Assembly (NCBI RefSeq): GCF_900113735.1
Contig: NZ_FOQM01000020.1
Location: forward strand, 62,001 to 126,000
Length of the DNA stretch: 64,000 nucleotides
Source: Bradyrhizobium sp. Gha
GTDB lineage: Bacteria > Pseudomonadota > Alphaproteobacteria > Rhizobiales > Xanthobacteraceae
Direction of reading: 5' to 3'
The notes under the pieces were generated by a model that had not been told where the DNA came from, ran no database searches, and worked only from the letters and a program-made list of their open reading frames with translations. Positions within the stretch are counted from its first letter, which is position 1. Each line of letters opens with the position of its first letter. Made by a program: the position numbers and the translations under genes. This document shows, in pieces, positions 52,759 through 61,461 of this stretch.

Positions 52759-52774
52759 AGTGACAGAGGTCACA
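52759..52774. promoter_or_regulatory. CRP-type operator, site 1 of a pair
   Basis: AGTGACAGAGGTCACA fits TGTGA-N6-TCACA with one mismatch. Exactly 30 bp before site 2. It lies between divergent polysaccharide deacetylase (start 52630) and Cys-rich protein (start 52886). Confidence 0.65.
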
Positions 52775-52788
52775 GAGGGTGGGCGGCC

Positions 52789-52804
52789 CGTGACTGCCAT
52801 CACA
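52789..52804. promoter_or_regulatory. CRP-type operator, site 2 of a pair
   Basis: CGTGACTGCCATCACA fits TGTGA-N6-TCACA with one mismatch; its inner half is nearly the same as the site at 51042. It ends 81 bp before the Cys-rich protein ATG. Confidence 0.65.
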
Positions 52805-52885
52805 GTGGAAAGGATTTTCGGGGAGCATGGTCATTCCCATCAACAACGGGTCCCGCTTTGCGCGGGTTGCCAATGGGAGCCTCAC

Positions 52886-53194
52886 ATGACGACGGCGTTT
52901 CCTGGGAAGTCCCTGACTGCGAAGATCCGCGATACCGGCCTGGCCCTTGGCTTTGCCGCGATCGTCTCGATCGTCTCGACGACCTCTAGCTTCGCCTTCT
53001 CGGCCGAAGCGCAGCAGATGTGCACCGGCGATGCCTTCCGCCTGTGCTCTTCGGAAATCCCGGACATCCCGAAGATCACCGCGTGCATGATCAAGCATCG
53101 CTCGGACCTGAGCGCCGGTTGCCGCGCGGTGATGGACAAGGATCTCGCCAAGGGCGCCTCACGCAAGGTCGCTGACGTCCAGGACCGGCAATAA
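52886..53194 (+). CDS. secreted Cys-rich repeat protein 1
   Basis: A 102-aa exported protein. ATG with GGGAG 6 nt upstream and a signal peptide (residues 1-40, ending SFAFSA). The mature part has four Cys in C-x8-C-x14-C-x12-C order (QMCTGDAFRLC, TACMIKHRSDLSAGCR), matching the Cys-rich-repeat family (PF00839-like; family by eye). A second, similar protein follows at 53371. Function unknown. Two CRP-type sites lie upstream. Confidence 0.8.
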   Translation: MTTAFPGKSLTAKIRDTGLALGFAAIVSIVSTTSSFAFSAEAQQMCTGDAFRLCSSEIPDIPKITACMIKHRSDLSAGCRAVMDKDLAKGASRKVADVQDRQ

Positions 53195-53203
53195 GCACGG
53201 CCA

Positions 53204-53332
53204 ATGAGAGCACGGACAAAAAGCCGCGCTTCAAAGCTCCTGGGCGATGTGCCCCGGCTCGATGCCGGAGACATCGGCCGGCGCCGGCAAGCCATCAACA
53301 AAGCCGTTGCGGCTCAGGGATCGTCGCACTAG
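53204..53332 (+). CDS. possible 42-codon small ORF
   Basis: ATG-to-TAG frame between the two Cys-rich genes coding a basic 42-aa product with LDAGDIGRRRQAINKAVAA-like helical composition. No Shine-Dalgarno is seen. It may be spurious; it is listed because composition is protein-like and it fills a 176-bp gap. Confidence 0.2.
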   Translation: MRARTKSRASKLLGDVPRLDAGDIGRRRQAINKAVAAQGSSH

Positions 53333-53370
53333 CTTCGCCCGCTCATTGACCGGGTACGAGGCGTTACGCG

Positions 53371-53586
53371 ATGACCAGATTTCTTTTCATCATTCCTTTG
53401 CTCCTTGGTGCATCGAGCGCGTCTGCGCAGCAGCAGACCGGCCACGACGCATGCGCGCGTGATGTTGCGCGCTTCTGCCGTGCCGTGATGAACAATGGTG
53501 ATAGCGCCGTGCTGGCCTGTCTGAAAGAGCACCGTGCTCGCCTCGGCAAGGCCTGCGACAAGGTGCTGACGGATCACGGGCAATAG
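53371..53586 (+). CDS. secreted Cys-rich repeat protein 2
   Basis: A 71-aa exported protein with signal peptide MTRFLFIIPLLLGASSASA. The mature part has four Cys: HDACARDVARFC and LACLKEHRARLGKAC, the same C...C...CxxxHRxxLxxxC pattern as the gene 176 bp upstream. The two are tandem paralogues with differing lengths. Function unknown. It is convergent with the MFS gene (19 bp gap). Confidence 0.78.
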   Translation: MTRFLFIIPLLLGASSASAQQQTGHDACARDVARFCRAVMNNGDSAVLACLKEHRARLGKACDKVLTDHGQ

Positions 53587-53605
53587 TCCGGCCACGCAAC
53601 AAACC

Positions 53606-55294
53606 TTACGTGCTGCTGCCCGCCGCGGTCGCGACCACGGGCAGCACTTCGCTTGCAGCCCGGTCCGGCGTCTCTTCCTTCCAGCGCACCGATCCGAACG
53701 GCCGCTCGAGCATGCGGCGGATCCGCACCGGCTCGACGCCGATATGGAGATCGTTCGCACGCTGATAGAGCGCGCGTTCGGATTGGGTCGCGCGGTTGCG
53801 CTGACGCAGATAGTCGAGCCAGGTCGGGCAGTGATAGCGCTCGGTCCACAATTCCGGATCGGCGATGTCGCGCGCGATCGACCAGCCATAGGCGCCGTTG
53901 CGCTGTCGGGAGAGCTGCACGTCCTGCATGATGTTATGGAAGGCGCGCGCGTTCTCCTGGGCGACCCGATATTCGATCTCGACCACCAGCGGACCGCTGC
54001 GAGCGGTGAGCGAGAGCTTGACCTCGGGGTCGGCCAGCACGTCCGCGTCTTCGTTGCGGGCGCCGACGCGCGGCATCGTCAGCCAGATCCCGAGCACAGG
54101 CGAGATCAGCATCAGGCTCGCCGCAGTCAGGAGCGCGACCTCGACGCCGGCATAGTCGGTGAGGTGACCCCAGCCCCACGCGCCGATCGCGATGCCGCCG
54201 GAGATCGAGGCCTGGAACGCCGCGAGCGAGCGTCCGGCGACCCACCGCGGCGCCGAGAGCTGCACGCCGATGTTGAACAGCGCCACCGCGGCCATCCAGA
54301 CCGCGCCCGCCAGCACCAGCGCGGCCGCAGTGAGCACCGGCTCGGTGCTCAGGGCAATTGCCGCCATCGCAAGCGCCATCGAGATCGTGCAGGCGCGGAT
54401 CGCAGCCTCGCCGCTCATGCGCTTGCGCAGCTCGTGAATGTTGAGCGCGCCGACCACCGCGCCCATCCCGAATGCGCCCAGCATGATGCCGTAGGTCTGT
54501 GCGCCGCCGTGCAAGAGGTCGCGCGCGACCAGCGGCATCAGCGCCATGATCGCGCCGCCGATCAGGCCCATCACCAGCGTTCGCAGCAGCACGATCTTGA
54601 TCGGCGGCGAATTGGTGATGTAGCGGAAGCCCGAGACCATGGCGCGGTTGAGTTTCTCCCGGGGCAGCCGCGAGGGTTCGACCACGCGCCGCCACAACAG
54701 CAGCACGACCAGCAGCGGCAGATAGAGAACCGCGTTGCAGGCGAACGCCGCCACCGCGCCCGCGGCGGCAACGATCACGCCGCCGACCGCAGGACCGAAG
54801 CTGCGCGCGATGTTGTAGCTGATGCCGTTCAGTGCCACCGCCGACGGCAGTGCGTCCTGCGGCACCTGCTCGCTGACCGAGGACTGCCAGGCCGGTCCGA
54901 ACAACGCATTGCCGCTGCCGACCACGAAGCAGAAGGCCAGCAACGATTCCGGGGCGATCAGCTTGAGCCCGGCCAGGATCGTCAGGGCGGACGCGCCGGC
55001 CAGCGCGATCATGAGCGCGATCAGGGTCACGATACGGCGGTCGTACATATCGGCGATGGCGCCGGCCGGCATCGAGATCAGCATGATCGGCAGCATCAGG
55101 GCGGTCTGAACCAGCGCCACCTTGTCGGCCGAGGCCGCCATCTGCGTCATCGCCCAGGCCGCGCCCACGCCCTGGATCAGGAGGCCGAGATTGGAGAGCA
55201 GGCTGGCGAGCCAGATGCGCCGGAATATGGTGTACCGCAGCGGGGCCGTGATGCCGTCGGCGGAACGATTCTGACGGTTCGTCTGCTCGGTCAT
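53606..55294 (-). CDS. MFS exporter (MFS_3/EntS-like) with soluble C-terminal domain
   Basis: A 562-aa protein. ATG at 55294 has GGAAGG upstream. Residues 20-410 form 12 membrane helices with SLLSNLGLLIQGVGAAWAM and MPAGAIADMYDRRIV (MFS motif A). Residues 420-545 form a soluble region with VVEIEYRVAQENARAFHNIM and HCPTWLDYLRQRNRATQSE, resembling an antibiotic-monooxygenase-like (ABM) fold. Such C-terminal extensions are usual in the MFS_3/DUF family. It may export siderophores or drugs. Confidence 0.85.
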   Translation of the reverse strand: MTEQTNRQNRSADGITAPLRYTIFRRIWLASLLSNLGLLIQGVGAAWAMTQMAASADKVALVQTALMLPIMLISMPAGAIADMYDRRIVTLIALMIALAGASALTILAGLKLIAPESLLAFCFVVGSGNALFGPAWQSSVSEQVPQDALPSAVALNGISYNIARSFGPAVGGVIVAAAGAVAAFACNAVLYLPLLVVLLLWRRVVEPSRLPREKLNRAMVSGFRYITNSPPIKIVLLRTLVMGLIGGAIMALMPLVARDLLHGGAQTYGIMLGAFGMGAVVGALNIHELRKRMSGEAAIRACTISMALAMAAIALSTEPVLTAAALVLAGAVWMAAVALFNIGVQLSAPRWVAGRSLAAFQASISGGIAIGAWGWGHLTDYAGVEVALLTAASLMLISPVLGIWLTMPRVGARNEDADVLADPEVKLSLTARSGPLVVEIEYRVAQENARAFHNIMQDVQLSRQRNGAYGWSIARDIADPELWTERYHCPTWLDYLRQRNRATQSERALYQRANDLHIGVEPVRIRRMLERPFGSVRWKEETPDRAASEVLPVVATAAGSST

Positions 55295-55431
55295 ATACCC
55301 TTCCAAGTCCTCTGGCAGAAATGGCTTCAAGGATTCCGGCGAGATCAGTGATGCCTGCGAAAGTCCTTCGCTGTCCAGTGGTTAGGCCGCTATAAGCGGT
55401 GCAAAGACAAGGTTTTGCCGGGGAGGAACAC

Positions 55432-56802
55432 ATGAAGCTGTCACGACGGACGATCCTGCAAGGTGTGGGAAGTTTGCCTTTCGCGGTTACGAGCATCCGG
55501 AGGGAGGCGCTGGCGCAAACGAAGACGGCGACCCAAGGCGACGAGACGCCGCCGATCCTGTTCGTCCACGGCAATGGCGATTACGACGCGCTCTGGATGA
55601 CGACGCTGTGGCGGATGGAATCCAACGGCATCGCGCATGACCGTATGATGGCGATCAATTTCATCGATCCAACGGCGCGCGCTGACGACATGGTCGAGCA
55701 GGCCAACCGTTCCTCGACCGAGGATCAGCGCCGCGAGCTTGCTGCCGCCATTGCGGAGCTGAAGCGCCGCACCGGTGCGGCGCGCGTGGCGCTGGTCGGT
55801 AATTCGCGCGGCGGCAATTCCATCCGCAACGTCATCAAGAACGGCGGCGCTGCCGACGTCAGCCACGCAATCCTGTGCGGCACGCCCAATCACGGCGTGT
55901 TTGCGCTCGACGATCTGCTGGGCAGCGAATTCAACGGGCGCGGCGCCTTCCTGCGCGGCTTGAACGCGGGCGACAGCGAGGTGACGCCGGGCACAGCCTT
56001 CCTCACGCTGCGCAGCGACGGCATGGACAAATATGCGCAACCCGACGGCCGCTTCATAGGCAAGCCCGGCGTGCCGACCAACGTCACCGCCGAAGGGCCG
56101 GAGCTGAAAGGCGCGACCAATCTCGTGCTCGGCACCGTCGACCATCGCGAGACCGCCTATCACCCGCGCGCGTTCCGCGAAATCTACAAGTTCATCGCCG
56201 GCCGTGAGCCCGCCCGCATCGCGATCACGCCGGAGCGGACCGTCCGCCTCGGCGGATTGGTCACGGGTATGGTGGATACCGTGCCGACCAACCGTCCGGT
56301 GGCCGGAGCGGTGGTGGAGATCTATCATGTCGACCGCGAGAGCGCGGAACGCAGAGGCGATGTGGTGTCCCGCTTCACGACGGGCGCCGACGGCCGCTGG
56401 GGGCCGGCCGAGGTCGATCCCACCTCGCCGCTCGAGATCGTGCTGACCTCGTCCGGCGCCCCGATCACGCATTTCTATCGCTCGCCCTTCCCGCGCTCCT
56501 CCGACGTCGTGCATCTGCGCGCCGCGCGCCCGTTCCTTCCGGCGGACAAGGATGCCGGCGCGGTCGTGATCATGTCGCGCCCGCGCGGCTATTTCGGCCT
56601 GCCGCGCGACATCGTTCTGTTCGACGGCCGGGAGCCCGCCGACGTCCATCCGGGCGTGCCCACGGATGCGACAGCGACCCTGCGCCTTCCGGCGAGCGAG
56701 TTCGGGCGTAACGTTGTGGCCGAGTTCAACGAAGAACGAATTGTGACGCGCGCCTGGCCTGCCTCAGAGAACAGGATTGCGATTGCCGAGCTGACTTACT
56801 AG
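55432..56802 (+). CDS. Tat-exported alpha/beta hydrolase
   Basis: A 456-aa protein with a twin-arginine signal (KLSRRTILQGVGSLPF, residues 2-17) and ATG preceded by GGGGAGG. Lipase-like alpha/beta hydrolase domain to about residue 265: oxyanion HGNGDYDALW, nucleophile elbow GNSRGG, and candidate His in DHRETAYHPRAF. A C-terminal domain (270-456) is carboxypeptidase-regulatory or Ig-like. Substrate unknown. It is directly upstream of a P450 (50 bp). Confidence 0.85.
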   Translation: MKLSRRTILQGVGSLPFAVTSIRREALAQTKTATQGDETPPILFVHGNGDYDALWMTTLWRMESNGIAHDRMMAINFIDPTARADDMVEQANRSSTEDQRRELAAAIAELKRRTGAARVALVGNSRGGNSIRNVIKNGGAADVSHAILCGTPNHGVFALDDLLGSEFNGRGAFLRGLNAGDSEVTPGTAFLTLRSDGMDKYAQPDGRFIGKPGVPTNVTAEGPELKGATNLVLGTVDHRETAYHPRAFREIYKFIAGREPARIAITPERTVRLGGLVTGMVDTVPTNRPVAGAVVEIYHVDRESAERRGDVVSRFTTGADGRWGPAEVDPTSPLEIVLTSSGAPITHFYRSPFPRSSDVVHLRAARPFLPADKDAGAVVIMSRPRGYFGLPRDIVLFDGREPADVHPGVPTDATATLRLPASEFGRNVVAEFNEERIVTRAWPASENRIAIAELTY

Positions 56803-56852
56803 CTATCTGCCTGCGCAAGCCTTTAGTGCGACGACATCCGCGGGAGCGAGCC

Positions 56853-58220
56853 ATGAACATCGCCAGTGTGCGTCGGCCCATCATCCCCCCGACACCGCCG
56901 CGCGCGCCGGACAATTTGTCGTTCTTCGGCCGGATCGCGGTGATCAGGCAGAACATGATCGCGACCTGGGGGCAGCGAGCCTACGAGGAAGAGATCATCC
57001 AGGGCCGCTTCTTGCTGCACAAGAGCTTCATCCTGAACCAGCCGGACGCGATCCGGCATGTTCTGATGAGCAATTACGAAAACTATGCACGGACGCCGGC
57101 GGGCATCCGTATGCTGCGACCCGTGCTCGGCCAAGGCCTCCTGCTTGCCGAGGGCCACGCCTGGGCGCATCAGCGGCGCACGCTTGCGCCCGCCTTCACG
57201 CCGCGCGCGACCGCCAACCTCGTTCCGCACATGACGGCCGTGCTCGACGAAACCATCGCAAAGCTGGATACGCGCACGAACGAGCCGGTCGATCTGCGCG
57301 AGATCATGCAGCGCGTGACGCTCGAGATCGCCGGCCGCACGATGTTCTCGTTCGGCATGGACCGGCACGGCCCGACCCTGCGCAATTTCGTGATGGAATA
57401 TGGCGAGCGGCTCGGGCGCGCCTATTTCCTCGATATGGTGCTGCCGGTCTCCTGGCCGACGCCGATGGATCGGGCGCGCGCCCGCTTCCGCACGCGCTGG
57501 ACCGAATTCGTCACGATGCTGATCGCCGAACGGCGCGCGTCGGGCAAGAAGGACGGAGCGCCGCCGCGCGATCTGTTCGATCTCATGGACGAGTCGCGCG
57601 ATCCTGAAACGGGCAAGGGATTTTCGGACGAGCAGCTCGTCGACGAGGTCGCGACCATGATCCTGGCGGGGCATGAAACGACCGCGACCGCCCTGTTCTG
57701 GGCGCTCTATCTGCTTGCGCTCGATCCTGACACGCAGGAGGAAGTTGCCTCCGAGACACGCGGCGAGCATCTCGACAGCATGGCCGATATCGACCGGCAG
57801 AAATTCACCCGCGCCGTCGTCGACGAAACCATGCGGCTCTATCCGCCGGCCTTCCTGATCGCCCGGGCGGCGCGCGGCAAGGACAATGTGGCCGGCGCAG
57901 AGGTCAGCAAGGGCGATATCATCATGATCGCGCCCTGGCTGCTGCACCGGCACGAAAAGCTGTGGGATCAGCCGAACGCGTTCGTTCCAAAACGCTTCAT
58001 GTCGAAGGAGCCGCCCGATCGCTTCGCTTATCTGCCGTTCGGCGCCGGGCCCCGCGTCTGCATCGGCGCGCCGTTTGCGCAAGCCGAGTCCGTGCTGGCG
58101 CTGGCGCGGCTGATCGGCGCGTTCCGCGTCGAGCTGGCGGATGCGACGCCGGTCATTCCGTATGGTGTCGTCACGACCCAGCCGGATCACTCACCCATGT
58201 TCCGCATCACACGCCGGTGA
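56853..58220 (+). CDS. cytochrome P450
   Basis: P450 of 455 aa, no membrane anchor. I-helix AGHETTATAL near residue 272, K-helix ETMRLYPP near 328, haem-binding FGAGPRVCIGAPFAQAE with Cys403 as thiolate ligand. All essential motifs are present. Redox partner genes are not adjacent. The resemblance is to class I bacterial P450s; substrate unknown. The ATG at 56853 is used; the frame extends 27 bp upstream. Confidence 0.94.
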   Translation: MNIASVRRPIIPPTPPRAPDNLSFFGRIAVIRQNMIATWGQRAYEEEIIQGRFLLHKSFILNQPDAIRHVLMSNYENYARTPAGIRMLRPVLGQGLLLAEGHAWAHQRRTLAPAFTPRATANLVPHMTAVLDETIAKLDTRTNEPVDLREIMQRVTLEIAGRTMFSFGMDRHGPTLRNFVMEYGERLGRAYFLDMVLPVSWPTPMDRARARFRTRWTEFVTMLIAERRASGKKDGAPPRDLFDLMDESRDPETGKGFSDEQLVDEVATMILAGHETTATALFWALYLLALDPDTQEEVASETRGEHLDSMADIDRQKFTRAVVDETMRLYPPAFLIARAARGKDNVAGAEVSKGDIIMIAPWLLHRHEKLWDQPNAFVPKRFMSKEPPDRFAYLPFGAGPRVCIGAPFAQAESVLALARLIGAFRVELADATPVIPYGVVTTQPDHSPMFRITRR

Positions 58221-58265
58221 CGGGCTCTGGCGGTTGAAATGTTCCAGCCCAGATAGAGTTGCGCC

Positions 58266-59675
58266 ATGAGCGATATCCAGGCCCAGTTATCCGTTCTGAA
58301 GCAGACCGCCGATCCCGTCGTGGTCGAGGCTATCGCCGAACTGATCGCCAACGGTCACGATCGCGATCTCAATCGCATCAATGCGCTGGATTTTGCCGAT
58401 CGTACCGGGCTCGATCAGGAGAGGGTCATTTCCGGGCTCCTGCACGCCTCGCGGCTCGGCCTGTTCGACATGAGCTGGAACGTGCTGTGCCCCGGCTGCG
58501 GCGGCGTCTTGGGCGCGCATACGACCCTGAAATCGCTCAAGCACGAAGACTACAATTGCGCACTTTGTGCAGCCGGATACGAGGCGTCCGTCGATGAGAT
58601 GGTCGAGGTCGCCTTCACCGTCAGTCCGCGAGTCCGCCGCATCGGTGCTCACGATCCCGACACGTTGCCGATCTGGGAATATGTACGGCAGATGTTCTGG
58701 AGCTCCGGTGTCGACATCAACGAAGAGGCCTTTTCGCGCCTGATCAACGAAGTGACGCTTGAAGCGCTGGAACTGCCCGCCGGCGAAAAGGCGATCCTGT
58801 CGCTGAACCTGCCCAGCCAGTTCATCATCGTTTTCGAGCCGGTCACCCATTCGGCCCATTTCCTCGATGTTCGGGGTGATCCGACCAGCGAGCGCCAGCA
58901 GCTTTCGATCATGTTCAACAATCTGGAGGCGCCTACGGGGACCACCGTGATGCGTCCCGGGCCGTTGCGACTCACGCTCGAAAATCAATCAGGCAATCGC
59001 GTGCTGCCGTCGGTCTGGATTGCCGCCGACGCACTGCACGAGATGATCGGCAAGCGCAAGCCGATCCTGACCGCCAAAAGGATGCTGTCCAATCAGACGT
59101 TCCGCGATGTCTTCAAGGCCGACAATCTCAATGTCGATCAGCGACTGAAGATCACGTCGCTGACGTTCCTGTTCACCGACCTGAAGGGATCGACGGCGTT
59201 ATACGAGCGGGTCGGCGACCTCAGCGCCTTCGACCTGGTGCGCGCGCACTTTCGGGCGCTGCTGGACATCATCGCCGCCGAGAAAGGCGCCGTCGTGAAG
59301 ACGATCGGCGATGCCGTCATGGCGACCTTCGTCAGGCCCGAGCATGCGATTACCGCAGGACTGCGGATGCGCGCGGCCATGGATGATCTGAACAAGCAGC
59401 GCGGCGCCAACGATCTGGTTCTCAAGATCGGCATCCATGAAGGTCCGTGCCTCGCGGTGATGCTGAACGAGCGGCAGGATTATTTCGGACAGACCGTCAA
59501 CATCGCGGCGCGCGTGCAAAGCCTGTCGACCGCGCAGGAGATCCACATCACCGGTCCGGTGCTGGATGCGCCGGCGGTTGCCGAGATCCTTCAGCGGCGT
59601 GAGATCAAGCCGATCCAGAAGCAGGCAGCGCTCCGCGGCATCGCCGACAAGATGGTGGTGTACGAGATACCGTGA
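58266..59675 (+). CDS. class III cyclase with zinc-ribbon-like N-terminal domain (DUF5939)
   Basis: A 469-aa protein. The N-terminal region (1-290, DUF5939-type) includes CPGCGGV and CALCAAG, a four-Cys zinc-ribbon-like site near residues 77-102. The catalytic domain (295-460) holds FTDLKGSTALYERV, GAVVKTIGDAVMATF and DYFGQTVNIAARVQ, with both metal Asp and the base-recognition region intact. It is the second cyclase of this window. It follows the P450 by 45 bp, so perhaps co-transcribed. Confidence 0.9.
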   Translation: MSDIQAQLSVLKQTADPVVVEAIAELIANGHDRDLNRINALDFADRTGLDQERVISGLLHASRLGLFDMSWNVLCPGCGGVLGAHTTLKSLKHEDYNCALCAAGYEASVDEMVEVAFTVSPRVRRIGAHDPDTLPIWEYVRQMFWSSGVDINEEAFSRLINEVTLEALELPAGEKAILSLNLPSQFIIVFEPVTHSAHFLDVRGDPTSERQQLSIMFNNLEAPTGTTVMRPGPLRLTLENQSGNRVLPSVWIAADALHEMIGKRKPILTAKRMLSNQTFRDVFKADNLNVDQRLKITSLTFLFTDLKGSTALYERVGDLSAFDLVRAHFRALLDIIAAEKGAVVKTIGDAVMATFVRPEHAITAGLRMRAAMDDLNKQRGANDLVLKIGIHEGPCLAVMLNERQDYFGQTVNIAARVQSLSTAQEIHITGPVLDAPAVAEILQRREIKPIQKQAALRGIADKMVVYEIP

Positions 59676-59836
59676 GGGCCCGTGCGCAACTGCGCACCAG
59701 GCCGGGACGAGAACAGATTGCCGAAACGTAATGCAGCGCGCGGGACTGACGCTTGTTGCGCCGGTTGAGTTCCTCGCTCATATAGGGCTGGTAGCCGCCG
59801 CGCTCCTCGCGGCGCCATCGATTTCGGTAGGATCTT

Positions 59837-60325
59837 ATGCTTGACGGCCTGCGCCAATTCATCGCGGACATTGTTGCTCCCCAGGCGCAGGACCGTGCCT
59901 TTGGAGACAGCGATTACCGGCTGGCGGCGACCGCGCTTCTGATCCATGTGGTCTCGCTGGACGGCCAGCCGACGCAGGCCGAGCAGCGCAAGCTGCACGG
60001 CCTGATCGAAAGCCATTTCAAGCTCGATCGTGGCACCGCCGACCGGCTGATCGCGGACGCGACGGAGGTCGAGGGCGAGGCGGTCGATCTCTATCACTTT
60101 ACCAGCGTCATCATGCGCTCGCTCGACGAGGAGGGCCGCAAGCGCATCGTCCAGATGATGTGGGAGCTGGTCTATGCCGACGGCCAGGTGACCGAGTTCG
60201 AGGACAACGTGGTCTGGCGCGCCTCCGACCTGCTCGGCATTTCCCAGCGTGACCGGATCGATCTCAAGCACGCGGTCGCGAACCGCGCCGGCGGCCAGGT
60301 CAAGGATAGTGCTCTCGGCGGCTGA
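59837..60325 (+). CDS. TerB-family protein
   Basis: A 162-aa protein with the TerB fold (all-alpha, acidic residues binding metals): TALLIHVVSLDGQPTQAEQ and MWELVYADGQVTEFEDNVVW each match the conserved halves. TerB was named from tellurite resistance but stand-alone members are of unknown role. ATG with AGGA. No other ter genes are near. Confidence 0.88.
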   Translation: MLDGLRQFIADIVAPQAQDRAFGDSDYRLAATALLIHVVSLDGQPTQAEQRKLHGLIESHFKLDRGTADRLIADATEVEGEAVDLYHFTSVIMRSLDEEGRKRIVQMMWELVYADGQVTEFEDNVVWRASDLLGISQRDRIDLKHAVANRAGGQVKDSALGG

Positions 60326-60554
60326 GCCATCGGCAACGCAGCGATTGCTGATTGTATCGACGACATGACGAAACTTTAATGTAGCCGTCGAAATCTCGCG
60401 GCGCCGAATTCCCCTGTAAATCTGCGGTTTTTCTCACTTCCCTGTACTGCGCTCTGGCAGCCATGCTGCCGGCGCCGCTTGCTTGTCGCGCATGGCTTAT
60501 GCTCCAGTTCCCCCATTACGGGGCCAAAAATCTTCAATTCAAGAGATAGCGATC

Positions 60555-61334
60555 GTGACTGAGCGGGTAACGTTGATCACCGGCGCTTCGGCGGGCATCG
60601 GTACGGAGCTGGCGCGTGTGTTTGCCGCAAACGGGCACCGGCTTGCGCTGACGGCGCGCCGTGCCGACCGCCTCGAGGCGTTGGCGAACGAGCTCGCCTC
60701 CACGTGCGGCAAAAAGCCGATCGTGATCGCCTGCGATCTCCAGCAGGCCGATGCCGGCGAAAGGATTGCAGCCGCGCTCGCTGCCGAGGACGTCGAGCTC
60801 GATCATCTCGTCAACAATGCCGGCTTCGGCGTATTCGGCGACGCCATCGAGCGGGACCGCGACGAGCAGGTCGGCATTGTCGATGTCAACGTGCGTGCGC
60901 TGACCGATCTGTCGCTGCGCTTTGCCGATCAACTGGTCAGGAACAAGGGGGGCCTTCTCAATGTAGGCTCCGTCGCGGGCTTCCTGCCGGGTCCCGGGAT
61001 GGCCGTGTACTACGCGTCCAAGGCCTATGTGATTTCGCTCACTGAGGCTTTGCGGGCGGAGCTCGCGCCGCGCGGCGTCCGTGTCACCGTGCTTTGCCCC
61101 GGTCCGGTGCCGACCGAATTCCAGGCGCGCGCCGGCGTCGGCTCCGGGCATGATACGGCCCTGCTCAATGTGTCGGCAGCCGAGGTTGCGCGCGATGCCT
61201 ATCGTGGCCTGATGGCGAACAAGCGGGCAGTGCTGCCGGGTCTTGGCATCAAGATCGTGCCATTTGCGCTGCGTTTCTTCCCGCGCGGCTTCATCCTCTC
61301 GGCCACCAGCCGCTTCCAGAGGCAGCGGCACTGA
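60555..61334 (+). CDS. short-chain dehydrogenase/reductase
   Basis: Classical SDR, 259 aa. The NAD(P) site GASAGIGTEL is near residue 12; NNAGFG near 85; catalytic Ser, then YYASKAY with Tyr-Lys near 150. GTG at 60555 matches the family N-terminus (TERVTLITGASAG); an earlier TTG at 60483 has no support. The 229-bp region before it (60326-60554) shows no gene or clear signal. Substrate unknown. Confidence 0.92.
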   Translation: MTERVTLITGASAGIGTELARVFAANGHRLALTARRADRLEALANELASTCGKKPIVIACDLQQADAGERIAAALAAEDVELDHLVNNAGFGVFGDAIERDRDEQVGIVDVNVRALTDLSLRFADQLVRNKGGLLNVGSVAGFLPGPGMAVYYASKAYVISLTEALRAELAPRGVRVTVLCPGPVPTEFQARAGVGSGHDTALLNVSAAEVARDAYRGLMANKRAVLPGLGIKIVPFALRFFPRGFILSATSRFQRQRH

Positions 61335-61461
61335 AGATCGCCAGACCACGGGAATGGCCCGGAGCTTGCTTCAGTCTTGCGGTGTGTGTGCGCAAACTCA
61401 CACGACGTTAACCATCGCTTAGCTATGCTGATGGCTTGAACCGCTTGCACTCGCAAAGGCC

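Noticed and set aside
53744..55351. 535-codon plus-strand frame opposite the MFS exporter
   Set aside because: Antisense shadow; composition is Arg/His/Asp-rich and the MFS protein on the other strand is clearly real.
59591..60271. 226-codon minus-strand frame over the cyclase end and TerB gene
   Set aside because: Antisense shadow spanning two real plus-strand genes.
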